Of a stretch of DNA of 64,000 nucleotides, positions 8,249 to 15,451 are shown piece by piece (positions within the stretch are counted from its first letter, which is position 1; the number at the start of each line of letters is the position of its first letter). The notes under the pieces were generated by a model. It was not told the origin of the DNA, searched no databases, and was given only the letters and a program-made list of their open reading frames with translations. The DNA lies in NCBI GenBank assembly GCA_965199665.1, contig OZ241208.1, forward strand, positions 3,782,001 through 3,846,000, in the 5' to 3' direction. A program made the translations under genes and the position numbers. This stretch comes from JAVVHH01 sp965199665. Its GTDB lineage: Bacteria; Pseudomonadota; Alphaproteobacteria; Acetobacterales; Acetobacteraceae.

Positions 8249-8737
8249 TTAGTTGGTTTCCTTGTCCCAGCCGTGCTGCTTCATCACGGCGGTGATCCGG
8301 GTCTGCATCTCCGGCTGCAGGGCGCCCATCCATGCCGTCATGCCCTGGATGCGGCGCTGGGCGAGCATGGGCTGCGCCTTGATCAGGTCCTGGCCTGCCT
8401 TGGTGTCGTAGAAGGCGATGGTGGCCTTGAGATCATCCACGCTGAGGGTCTCCGCATAGGCGGCGGCGGACCGGTCGCTCAGCTCGCCGATGTGCTCGGA
8501 CAGCAACGGCAACAGCGCCTCGCGCACGATGACCTGGGCATGCTCGGGGTTCTTGATCCCCATCTGCTGCATCATGCCCACCATGGATCCGCCGAGCTGG
8601 CTGATCGTCTGCTGCGGGTTCGGCTCGATCTTGGCAACGAGTTGCTTGGCCAGGCTCGTGGCTTCCGGCGTCGCCGTCTGGGCGAAGGCAGGAGAGGCGA
8701 GGCTCAAGGCGAGGCAAACAGCATAAACGGCGCGCAT
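8249..8737 (-). CDS. DUF2059-type secreted protein
   Basis: A 162-residue protein with a clear signal peptide (MRAVYAVCLALSLASPAFAQ). The mature part is alpha-helical with the family feature of a short ADDL/VDDL-like segment followed by an aromatic turn (VDDLKATIAFYDTKAG near residues 110-125), typical of DUF2059, whose role is unknown. The start at 8737 has GGGAAAG upstream; the frame continues far upstream but without protein character. It precedes the small exported protein gene at 7793-8197. It probably functions in the periplasm. Assignment to DUF2059 is from motif resemblance and is fairly secure. Confidence 0.72.
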   Translation of the reverse strand: MRAVYAVCLALSLASPAFAQTATPEATSLAKQLVAKIEPNPQQTISQLGGSMVGMMQQMGIKNPEHAQVIVREALLPLLSEHIGELSDRSAAAYAETLSVDDLKATIAFYDTKAGQDLIKAQPMLAQRRIQGMTAWMGALQPEMQTRITAVMKQHGWDKETN

Positions 8738-8921
8738 CAGTTGATCTTTCCCGTTAACGAGTCGGACGAACTTATCACGGCTCGCGAACGGTCCGGCAAT
8801 GGCCCAACCGCCGACGGCCGGTATCTTCATGCCGTTGACGCCGGACGTTTGCCGACGACGGTTGCCCATCCGGCTCCTTCGGTACGGTGGTAGACGTGCC
8901 CGGCGGACATGGAGGGGTGGG

Positions 8922-9146
8922 GTGCAAGGGTCGAGCAAGCAGTTGTTGATTGCCGTCGCGCTGACCTTTGGCGGCGTGCTCGTGTTCTTCGGCATCCTCG
9001 CTCTGCTGGGGATCGATCCCGACGAGCATCCTCTCGGCCTGGCGGAATGGGTGCTTGGCGGGATCCTGATCGCCCCTGGCTTTCGCGCCCTCATCAAGTG
9101 GCGGCGGCAGCGCGAGGTGCGCAAGAAGTCTGGTCCCCTTCCCTGA
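8922..9146 (+). CDS. Small two-TM membrane protein
   Basis: A 74-residue protein starting at GTG 8922 with GGAGGGG 4 bp upstream. Two hydrophobic helices occupy about residues 7-27 and 38-55, and the C-terminus is strongly basic (KWRRQREVRKKSG), predicting a cytoplasmic tail. An in-frame ATG at 8799 would add 41 Arg-rich residues without membrane-protein character and lacks a good ribosome site. It overlaps or abuts the DUF3592-like gene downstream, so the two are probably co-expressed. No family recognised. Confidence 0.5.
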   Translation: MQGSSKQLLIAVALTFGGVLVFFGILALLGIDPDEHPLGLAEWVLGGILIAPGFRALIKWRRQREVRKKSGPLP

Positions 9147-9184
9147 GCCGGCCGAGGGGCATCGCGGCCACCGTCGCGACCGGT

Positions 9185-10003
9185 GTGTTGCTCGCGGCAT
9201 CGGCGCTTCCCTTCGTCGCGCTGTTCCCGGAGCCGCCCGCGTTCGGCCGCGAGGCGATCGGGATCGTCGCAACCGTCGCCATCCTGGCCACGCTCGGCAC
9301 CAGCACCCGCGGCACGGGGACGCAGCGCGCCGACATCGTGCGGCGGGCGGCCCTGGTGTTCGTCACGACCGGCGTGGCGATCGGGCTCAACATCCTGCGG
9401 GCCCGCGCCGGGGCGTTCACCGTGCCGACGCCCGACCTGCTGCCTCGGCTGTTCGATCTGCAGGGCGAGGACATCGACGACGCCATACTGTACGAGGTCT
9501 GGCTCGAGACTTGGCTGGCCTGCGCCGTCATCGCCGTCGCCCTCGCCCGAGCCTACCGGGGCCGGGTCGGCCGCGCCCCGCCGGCAGCTCCGGAAACGCC
9601 CGCGGCGCCCCACGCGCCCTGGAACCCGGCAACGATCCTGCTGATGGTGATCGGCTGCGGGGCCCTGGCCGGCGCCGTGCTGGAAGGGCATCGGTCGGCG
9701 GCGTTCCTGGCGCGGGCCGCCCATGTCGGCGGCACCATCGCCAGTGCCGACTCGCATCCCCGCATCCGGTTCGTCACCGAGACCGGGTCCGTCGTCGAGT
9801 TCACGCAGAACGGCTCGGTGTCGCGTCCGCTCGGGGCCGAGGTGCCGGTGGCCTACGACACGCGCGATCCGTCGGGGACGGCCAGGGCGGACACGTTCTG
9901 GGTCAATTGGAGCGACGTACTGGGGCTGCTCTGGGTCGGCGCGGGCTTCACCTTATTCCCGTTTTTCGGCTTTCGCGCGACGTTCCGCGCCGGTCGGTGG
10001 TGA
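9185..10003 (+). CDS. DUF3592-like membrane protein
   Basis: About 272 residues from a GTG at 9185. The frame is open upstream and a CTG at 9143, overlapping the previous stop, is an alternative that would lengthen the N-terminus. Four hydrophobic segments are visible: near the start, around residues 17-30, around 105-120 and 147-165. An exported domain follows (HPRIRFVTETGSVVEF, then EVPVAYDTRDPSGTAR) and a final membrane helix. The beta-strand pattern with PVAYDTRDP is the signature region of DUF3592 proteins, which are uncharacterised integral membrane proteins. It is convergent with the operon ending at 10025. The start is uncertain. Confidence 0.62.
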   Translation: MLLAASALPFVALFPEPPAFGREAIGIVATVAILATLGTSTRGTGTQRADIVRRAALVFVTTGVAIGLNILRARAGAFTVPTPDLLPRLFDLQGEDIDDAILYEVWLETWLACAVIAVALARAYRGRVGRAPPAAPETPAAPHAPWNPATILLMVIGCGALAGAVLEGHRSAAFLARAAHVGGTIASADSHPRIRFVTETGSVVEFTQNGSVSRPLGAEVPVAYDTRDPSGTARADTFWVNWSDVLGLLWVGAGFTLFPFFGFRATFRAGRW

Positions 10004-10024
10004 CGGCGGCAGCCGCTCGGGCCG

Positions 10025-10624
10025 TTACGGCGGCGCCTCCGGCGACACGGCACGGATGTTCAAGCCCTCGCGCGGCGGCAGCGCCGCCACGGTGGGCTCA
10101 CGGCCGGCCAGGAAATCCAGCAGCGCCTGGACGACGCTGTCCGACAGCTCCAGCCGCGCCGCTTCGCCGCAATCGGCACCGTCCAGAATCGCCGCTTCCT
10201 GCGCGCGGATAGCCGGGTCGGATTCGACCTCCGGCACCTCGTCGCGCGTCCGCGTGGTCCGATGCCCGGCCCAATCGGCGGTCCAGGTGCCCGCTTGCGT
10301 GCGGGATCGCAGGGTGAGGCGGCCACCGTGGCGGTTCATGACGTCTGGATCGAGCAAACAGGCGGTGTCGGGCGGCTGGTCCACGCCATTCTTGCTGGCC
10401 ATTGCCGCCACGAACGGGCGCCAGCCATCGTCGGCCGCCCAAGCGCGGCGGCCGGGGCGGAAGCGCAGCACCTCGCCGGGCGAGGCCGACAGCTCGCTGG
10501 CCGGCTCGCTGGCCAGCTCTGGCGTCTCGTGCTCCGAGCCGATCTGGAATACGAGCAGCAGCGCCCGCGCAATCACGACGATGGGCAGCAGGATCGCCGC
10601 CCACCGGCCGATCGTCCTACGCAT
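10025..10624 (-). CDS. Membrane-anchored or secreted protein, last gene of six-gene operon
   Basis: A 199-residue protein with an N-terminal hydrophobic anchor (residues 8-27, IGRWAAILLPIVVIARALLL). The remainder is soluble, with two cysteines (TACLL and ADCGE), and probably extracytoplasmic. Its ATG at 10624 overlaps the stop of the upstream gene by 8 bp, so translation is coupled. It is the distal member of the minus-strand run 14060-10025. No family was recognised. Other genes in the run also encode exported proteins, so an envelope role is inferred. Confidence 0.6.
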   Translation of the reverse strand: MRRTIGRWAAILLPIVVIARALLLVFQIGSEHETPELASEPASELSASPGEVLRFRPGRRAWAADDGWRPFVAAMASKNGVDQPPDTACLLDPDVMNRHGGRLTLRSRTQAGTWTADWAGHRTTRTRDEVPEVESDPAIRAQEAAILDGADCGEAARLELSDSVVQALLDFLAGREPTVAALPPREGLNIRAVSPEAPP

Positions 10625-11675
10625 CGGGCCGCCACGCGCGCAGGCTCAACCAGAAACGCCCGGTGGCCGACATGTCTTCCGTCAACTCGACGACGGTGCC
10701 GTGCGGCGTCGGCCAGCGATAGGCCACCGCGTTGCGGTCGAAGTCGCGCGTCAGCACCGGGGCGCCGAGCCGGGCCTCGATCCGGTGGGCGAGGGCGGCG
10801 GCGGTGACCGGTTCACGCTGCCAGATCCGCATGGAGAGCCACGAGAACCGAGCCGCCGCGCAGGGCTCGCCGCGCGGCACTTCGAGCATCAGAGATCGCC
10901 CGGAGCCGATCGGGCTCATGTCGAGCCGGTTCTCCTCGAAGATGGTCGGGCAGGTCGCGGCACCGATACCCTCCGGCCGCATGTCCGCCTCCAGCAGCCG
11001 CGGGACGGTCGGCCCGCGGGCGGCCGGCAGCTCCGGGCCGGTCACCAGGGCGACGGTCCGGTCCATCCAGCGCTCCGCGTCCGCCGGGCTCGGCAGGGCG
11101 GTCGGGCTGGCATAGCTGCGGACGAACAGGACGGAGAAGGTGTCGGCGCCGCCGGGCTGCATGCGCTCCTCCACCGTCGCGAAGATGCCGTCCTGGATCT
11201 GCCAGGTGGAGCGGAGGGCGCCTCGCAGGGCGGTGTCGCGGTGGATGTCGGGCGGGCCGAAGCGTTCGGTGAAGCGCGCCACCAGGGCACCGGGCGTGAT
11301 CCCTTCGGATTGGCGCAGGGTCGCGCTCAGCATGCCGAACTGCGCCTGCTCGCAGGGCTCCTCTGCCGTGTAGCGTCCGAGCTCGAGGCGCTGGTAGGTC
11401 ACCACCGGCGCGGACGAGTCCTGCTGGGACCAGTGGAGCACGCAGCCCTCGGTCGACCACGGGCCGAGACCGGGGAACAACGCCAGCGCCGCCGGGCCCC
11501 GCGCGGCCCAGGTCTGCCCGCTCGTCAACCGGTCGGCGAATGCGGCCAGCCAGGCCTCGCCTTCGGCTTCCGGCGGCCCGGGGGCGGGACGCAGGATCAC
11601 GGCGGCGCCCAGGCACGCCGCGGCCAGGGCGGCGATGGCCCCACCGACCGCCCAGCGCCGCCTCCCCTTCGTCAC
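10617..11675 (-). CDS. Secreted/anchored protein with internal duplication, unknown
   Basis: A 352-residue protein with a basic N-terminus, a hydrophobic anchor (residues 8-27) and a long soluble part. Two halves look related: each has a segment with a single Cys, a statement of type EPC-AQFG/EPCAAARF, a run ending in LGAP or FGPP, and a later strand of the type FATVEERM/GTVVELTEDM, suggesting a duplicated domain. Start GTG 11675 overlaps the SIMPL gene stop (GTGA). The gene then overlaps the next one by 8 bp, so it is embedded in a translationally coupled operon. No known family was recognised. Periplasmic location is inferred from the anchor. Confidence 0.6.
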   Translation of the reverse strand: MTKGRRRWAVGGAIAALAAACLGAAVILRPAPGPPEAEGEAWLAAFADRLTSGQTWAARGPAALALFPGLGPWSTEGCVLHWSQQDSSAPVVTYQRLELGRYTAEEPCEQAQFGMLSATLRQSEGITPGALVARFTERFGPPDIHRDTALRGALRSTWQIQDGIFATVEERMQPGGADTFSVLFVRSYASPTALPSPADAERWMDRTVALVTGPELPAARGPTVPRLLEADMRPEGIGAATCPTIFEENRLDMSPIGSGRSLMLEVPRGEPCAAARFSWLSMRIWQREPVTAAALAHRIEARLGAPVLTRDFDRNAVAYRWPTPHGTVVELTEDMSATGRFWLSLRAWRPDA

Positions 11676-12463
11676 GGCAGCGGCGCGAGGCGCAGCGTCA
11701 TGACGACGCGCACGGACAGCCCGGCATCGCCGGCCTCGCTCGCGATCGGTGGCACCGGCGGGGCCGGGCGGGCGGCGCGCTCGGCCAGGTACGGCATCCC
11801 CGCCGGTTCGAGCCCGGCGCCCGGCGCCGGATCGACCTCCACGAGGTCCACGCCGGCGATCCGTTGACCGACCGTGTCGGCGATCGCTCGGGCTTGCGCC
11901 AGCGCCGCCGCCGTCGCCTCGGCGACCATGTCGCGCCGGGCTGCCTCGATCTCTTCCTCGCGGGGGGATGCGCCGAACTGCCCCAGCGAGGTCGCCCCGT
12001 TGTCCAGGCAGCCGGCGAGCATGGCCGACAGCTGGTCGGGTGCGGTGCGGAACGAGACCAGGAGGCGGCCGGTGTAGCCCTTGATGCGGTCGGGCTGGCC
12101 GCGCTGCTCCTGCAGCTCGGGCTCGAAACTCGTACCGGCGGTGCGGAGCCGTTCCGTCGATTGGCCGCGCAGGAAGGTTAGCAGCGCTTGCGACTGCCGC
12201 GCCAGGGCCGCCGCCGTGCCACGAAGGTCGCGCCCGTGCACCTCGATGCCGACGGTGGCGTCCGCGACCGTGTTCGGCAGGCGCCGGGTCGCTTGGGCGT
12301 GGGTGCTGACCAGGCCGGGCCGGAGCGCGGCGACGGTCGCCGGACGGGGCGGGGATGCGCTGCCACCCTCCTGCGCGCGGGCTGGAGGCGCCGCCAACGC
12401 AGCGGCCAGCAAGGCCCCGGCGGCCCAGCGACGGGCCGCGTGGCGGTTGCCGGTCGGGATCAC
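11672..12463 (-). CDS. SIMPL-domain (DUF541) secreted protein
   Basis: A 263-residue protein with a signal peptide (residues 8-33, ending APPARAQ) and a SIMPL/DUF541 domain. Family features visible are the repeated beta-alpha pattern with ATVGIEVHGRDLRGTAAALA, the helix with LLTFLRGQ, the YTGRLLVSFRT strand and the later ARRDMVAEATAAALAQARAIA helix. SIMPL proteins are periplasmic or outer-membrane oligomers linked in a few cases to oxidative stress and in animals to signalling; their bacterial role is poorly known. Start GTG 12463 overlaps the stop of the upstream gene (GTGA) and its own stop overlaps the next start. Confident family call. Confidence 0.78.
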   Translation of the reverse strand: MIPTGNRHAARRWAAGALLAAALAAPPARAQEGGSASPPRPATVAALRPGLVSTHAQATRRLPNTVADATVGIEVHGRDLRGTAAALARQSQALLTFLRGQSTERLRTAGTSFEPELQEQRGQPDRIKGYTGRLLVSFRTAPDQLSAMLAGCLDNGATSLGQFGASPREEEIEAARRDMVAEATAAALAQARAIADTVGQRIAGVDLVEVDPAPGAGLEPAGMPYLAERAARPAPPVPPIASEAGDAGLSVRVVMTLRLAPLP

Positions 12464-12966
12464 GGGACCGCTCCCGCCGCGGCCACCGTCGCATTGCCCA
12501 GGCACGCCGGCGCGACGGTCGTGGCGCTGCTCTCCACCCGCCGGAGCTCGAAATCGTCGCATAACGGCCCGATCACCCGGCCGCTCAGGCGTTCGCCGCC
12601 GGGGTCGAGCTGCCCCACGAGATCCACCGTCACGTACCCGAACGGGTGCAGCAGCCACCGCCCTGCCGACAGTTTCACCTGGTGGCGTTGCCGGTCGACG
12701 CTGCCGCTCATCGCGAAGCAGCCCTCCGGCACGCCGGGGTTGTCCGTGGATTCGTGGAAGTAGAACAACCCGTCAACGGCGCCGGGCGTCTGGCCCGGTC
12801 GCAGGTCGAGAACCAGCGCGGTGTTGCCCTGACCGCAACGATAGCTGCCTTCCCAGGTGCCGGAGACCGCGTCGTCCGCCCGGGCGCTGGGCATGAGCGC
12901 TGCCAGCAATCCGATGGCGATCAGCCATCGATGGCCATGTTTTGTCACGAACGGCGTCGATTTCAT
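12460..12966 (-). CDS. Secreted protein, unknown function
   Basis: A 168-residue protein with a signal sequence (MKSTPFVTKHGHRWLIAIGLLAALMPSARA). The mature portion begins DDAVSGTWEGSYRCGQG, a WxGxYxC opening seen in small beta-barrel proteins that bind or wrap ligands. It contains four cysteines, an even number compatible with disulfide bonds in the periplasm. The start at 12966 has GGAAG upstream; an earlier ATG at 13026 would place non-signal sequence in front. It is coupled to the SIMPL gene by a 4-bp overlap. A 177-bp gap separates it from the gene upstream, where a secondary promoter might lie. No family recognised. Confidence 0.6.
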   Translation of the reverse strand: MKSTPFVTKHGHRWLIAIGLLAALMPSARADDAVSGTWEGSYRCGQGNTALVLDLRPGQTPGAVDGLFYFHESTDNPGVPEGCFAMSGSVDRQRHQVKLSAGRWLLHPFGYVTVDLVGQLDPGGERLSGRVIGPLCDDFELRRVESSATTVAPACLGNATVAAAGAVP

Positions 12967-13143
12967 TCCCAACTTCCACCCGATCCGGACTGGCTCGGCA
13001 ACATCCAATGCCGTGTCGGGCATCATCGTGCTACCGGCGTTTTACCGGCAAATCACGTCCGCACGTCCGTCCGGGTCGGATCGATGGAACCCGTCGCCCT
13101 TGGACCGCGGCGCGCTGCAGCCGGGATCGTGGACGGCGACAGC

Positions 13144-13743
13144 TCAGAGTTTCGGGCTGGCCGACTGCCGTTCCTGGACCAGTTTGATGCGGGCCGCTTG
13201 CCAGGCCGGGTCGGTCAGCGTGAGCGCCACTTGCGACAGCTCGAGCCGTGCCTCGTTGCCGCTGCAGCCGATGCCGGGGTTGGCGCTCGGGTGGCTGCAC
13301 CACTGCATCGGCAGCGTGTTGGGCGCATTGGAGGCGACGCCGTATTTCGCTGTCGCAGCCTGCAGCATCTGCGAGGCGTTCTGCGGCGTCCACGGTACCT
13401 CGTAGCTGACCAACCAGGCGACCAGCGGATGCGCGGGGTCGGCGGGAACCCTGCCTTCGAAGTGAACCATGACTTTGGTTCCACCTCCCTGGAAGCTCGC
13501 GGTGCTCGGCAGCTTGGTCTGCGTCACGATGTTCTCGCCGGGGAACGGATCCGGCTTGATTTCGCTCGCGGGAACCCTGAAATGCGCGGCCAAAGCGGCG
13601 ACGACTTGGTCGTAATCCATCCCGGTCGTGACTCCGGCGACCTCCAGCGTCCGCGCGTCGACGGACCGGGGCGGTGCGGCAAGCGCTGCGGAAGCGAGAA
13701 GCAAACCGCACAGAGCGGTCCCCGCCGATGTCAACAGCTTCAA
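13144..13743 (-). CDS. Secreted protein, unknown function
   Basis: A 199-residue protein starting at TTG 13743, supported by GGAG 8 bp upstream. The signal peptide is clear (LTSAGTALCGLLLASAALAA). The mature part includes VDARTLEVAGVTTGMDYDQV, the recurring motif of a short beta strand then GVTTGM-Y-QV, typical of repeat-type adhesion to a regulator such as BamE/SmpA-like or DUF-type exported proteins, but I cannot assign it. Two cysteines (WCSH, GCSG) could form a disulfide. The TTG start overlaps the stop of the upstream gene (TTGA), showing coupling. Confidence 0.58.
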   Translation of the reverse strand: MKLLTSAGTALCGLLLASAALAAPPRSVDARTLEVAGVTTGMDYDQVVAALAAHFRVPASEIKPDPFPGENIVTQTKLPSTASFQGGGTKVMVHFEGRVPADPAHPLVAWLVSYEVPWTPQNASQMLQAATAKYGVASNAPNTLPMQWCSHPSANPGIGCSGNEARLELSQVALTLTDPAWQAARIKLVQERQSASPKL

Positions 13744-14060
13744 CGATTTTCTCCATTGTCGAAACGCGGGACGAACAGCGTCACACCGGGCCGCAGCCCG
13801 GCGAGATGCTTGCGGACGGCGTCGTAACCAGGATCGCCCGGGCGGTAGCGGAGCAACGCATCGCCGATGATCCCCGGCGCCTCCGCGCGGAGCTGGAGCA
13901 GGATCTCGCCATCGGCCCCCATCGTCGCGGTGCCGATCGAGTCCGACGGCGGCGGTGACGCAGGGCCGACGGTGGCGACGGGACTCCCGCCGAACTGGGC
14001 GGCGAGGCCTGGCGCCGGAGCAAGCGCGACCAGGAGCAGCGCACGGGCGATGGGCAACAC
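13740..14060 (-). CDS. Small secreted protein, first gene of six-gene operon
   Basis: A 106-residue protein starting at GTG 14060 with AGGAG 7 bp upstream. A signal peptide (LPIARALLLVALAPAPGLAAQ) precedes about 85 residues with the segment YRPGDPGYDAVRKHLAGLRPG, which resembles the helical GDPxYxxVxxxL motif also hinted at in the next gene (GMDYDQVVAAL). It faces the Sel1-repeat gene across a 157-bp divergent gap that probably holds promoters for both directions. Its stop overlaps the next start by 4 bp. Function unknown. Confidence 0.55.
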   Translation of the reverse strand: MLPIARALLLVALAPAPGLAAQFGGSPVATVGPASPPPSDSIGTATMGADGEILLQLRAEAPGIIGDALLRYRPGDPGYDAVRKHLAGLRPGVTLFVPRFDNGENR

Positions 14061-14217
14061 GGTCGGCTCCTGTGAACACGGCGTCGCCTCCTTACACCAC
14101 CACCTGCGAATCGTTGCGCCGTGTCCGTCCTCCCGCTTCGTTGCAGGGCGGCAAGCAGTTGCTCGTTTCCGCTCCGGCGTGGAATCCTGGTCGGGCTTTC
14201 TGAACGGAACGGGTTTC

Positions 14218-14937
14218 ATGCAACGACGAAACGTATTTGGGCTGGCAGCGGCGCTGCTCGCCGCGTCGCCGGCGGCGATCGCGCAGGTCGGGCCGGCCGA
14301 CGGCGCCCCCAGCCCCGCGCCGGTGACGGAGTGCGACCGTTTGGCGCAACCGCTGCGGTCCGCGATGGGCTCGTTGCCGACGCTGGCGGAAGGCGTGAGC
14401 TTCGCCGCGCTGCGTTGGCCGGCGGCCCGCCCGGCTTGCGCCAAGGCCATGGCGGACGCGCCGGGCGAGGTGCGCTTCGTCGCCTTCGCCGCCCGCGCGG
14501 CCGACAAGGGCGGCGACCAGAAGACGGCGGCGCAGCTGTATCGGGCCGCCGCGGACGAGGGCTACCCGTTGGCGCAGACCAATCTGGGCGTCATGTACGA
14601 GAATGGCGAGGGTGGCCTGGCCAAGAGCGACCGGGAGGCGGAGCGCCTGTACCGCGCGGCGGCCGAGGCGGGCTTCCCGGCGGCGCAGGCGAGCCTCGGG
14701 ACGTTCTACGTCAGCGGCCGCGGCGGGCTGCGGCGCGACGACCGGGAGGCCGCGCGGCTGTTCCGCCTGGCGGCCGATAACGGCAACGCGCAGGCACAGA
14801 ACAACCTGGGCAAGCTGTATGCCGAAGGGCGCGGCGTGCCGCGCGACATGGACGAGGCGACCCGGCTCTGGCGCCTGGCCGCCGAGGGCGGCGTGGAGGA
14901 AGCCCGCGGCAACCTGCGCAAGGCCGGCCGGCGCTAG
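14218..14937 (+). CDS. Secreted Sel1-repeat protein
   Basis: A 239-residue protein with a signal peptide (MQRRNVFGLAAALLAASPAAIAQ) and at least three to four Sel1-like repeats between residues about 90 and 235, recognisable by the pattern A-xx-G-x-x-x-AQ-x-LG-xx-Y-xx-G-xG (for example AQTNLGVMYENGEGG, AQASLGTFYVSGRGG and AQNNLGKLYAEGRGV). Sel1 repeats are alpha/alpha solenoids used for protein-protein contacts, often in envelope or signalling complexes. Start at ATG 14218; longer in-frame starts lack a signal peptide. It is divergent from the six-gene secreted operon and ends overlapping a convergent gene by 4 bp. A scaffold role in this island is inferred. Confidence 0.82.
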   Translation: MQRRNVFGLAAALLAASPAAIAQVGPADGAPSPAPVTECDRLAQPLRSAMGSLPTLAEGVSFAALRWPAARPACAKAMADAPGEVRFVAFAARAADKGGDQKTAAQLYRAAADEGYPLAQTNLGVMYENGEGGLAKSDREAERLYRAAAEAGFPAAQASLGTFYVSGRGGLRRDDREAARLFRLAADNGNAQAQNNLGKLYAEGRGVPRDMDEATRLWRLAAEGGVEEARGNLRKAGRR

Positions 14938-15311
14938 GCCGCCCCCTTGTCGGGCAGGCGCTGCAGCCTGCGGTCGGTCCAGCCGTACCGGGCGCCGCAC
15001 ACGGTGCAGAGCGCGTGGCAGCGGCGGACCACGCGCAGCCGCAGGCCGGGAAGGCGCCGATGCCTCTCCGCCAGCTCGACCGTCCAGGCTGCGTCGGCCG
15101 CGTTCAGCGCCGCTGTCCCGAGGACCTGCCCGCAACCGCCGCACGGCGTCCGGCAGGCGGCGGCGCGCAGCCGACGGGCGTCGATGGCCCCGAACAGCGC
15201 GATCAGCGGCATCGACACCGGGAGGGTGAGCAGGACCAGCAGAACGCTCCCGACCGCGAGCGGGATCGCGACGGCGGCGGGCAACGGTCCTCGCCAGAGA
15301 CCCATCCTCAC
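14934..15311 (-). CDS. Membrane protein with CxxC pairs, unknown
   Basis: About 125 residues from GTG 15311 (an ATG at 15305 is equally plausible). An N-terminal membrane region spans roughly residues 10-43. The cytosolic or periplasmic remainder holds two cysteine pairs, CGGCG near residue 57 and CTVCG near residue 102, the spacing of a split zinc ribbon; a further pair of cysteines lies just before each. The C-terminal YGWTDRRLQRLP is basic. It is convergent with the Sel1 gene, sharing 4 bp at the stops. No family recognised; a zinc-binding membrane protein is the best reading. Confidence 0.5.
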   Translation of the reverse strand: MRMGLWRGPLPAAVAIPLAVGSVLLVLLTLPVSMPLIALFGAIDARRLRAAACRTPCGGCGQVLGTAALNAADAAWTVELAERHRRLPGLRLRVVRRCHALCTVCGARYGWTDRRLQRLPDKGAA

Positions 15312-15451
15312 GCGGCCACCATCATCGCGCGCAGCCGATCGATGAGCCGGAGAGCGATCGGAAGCGTCATGCGGCTCTCCTCATCGTGGGCGCCGCCCTC
15401 CCTATCACGCGGGGCCCATCGGTCCGGCGTATTTCGACGGGTGCTCGCCCC

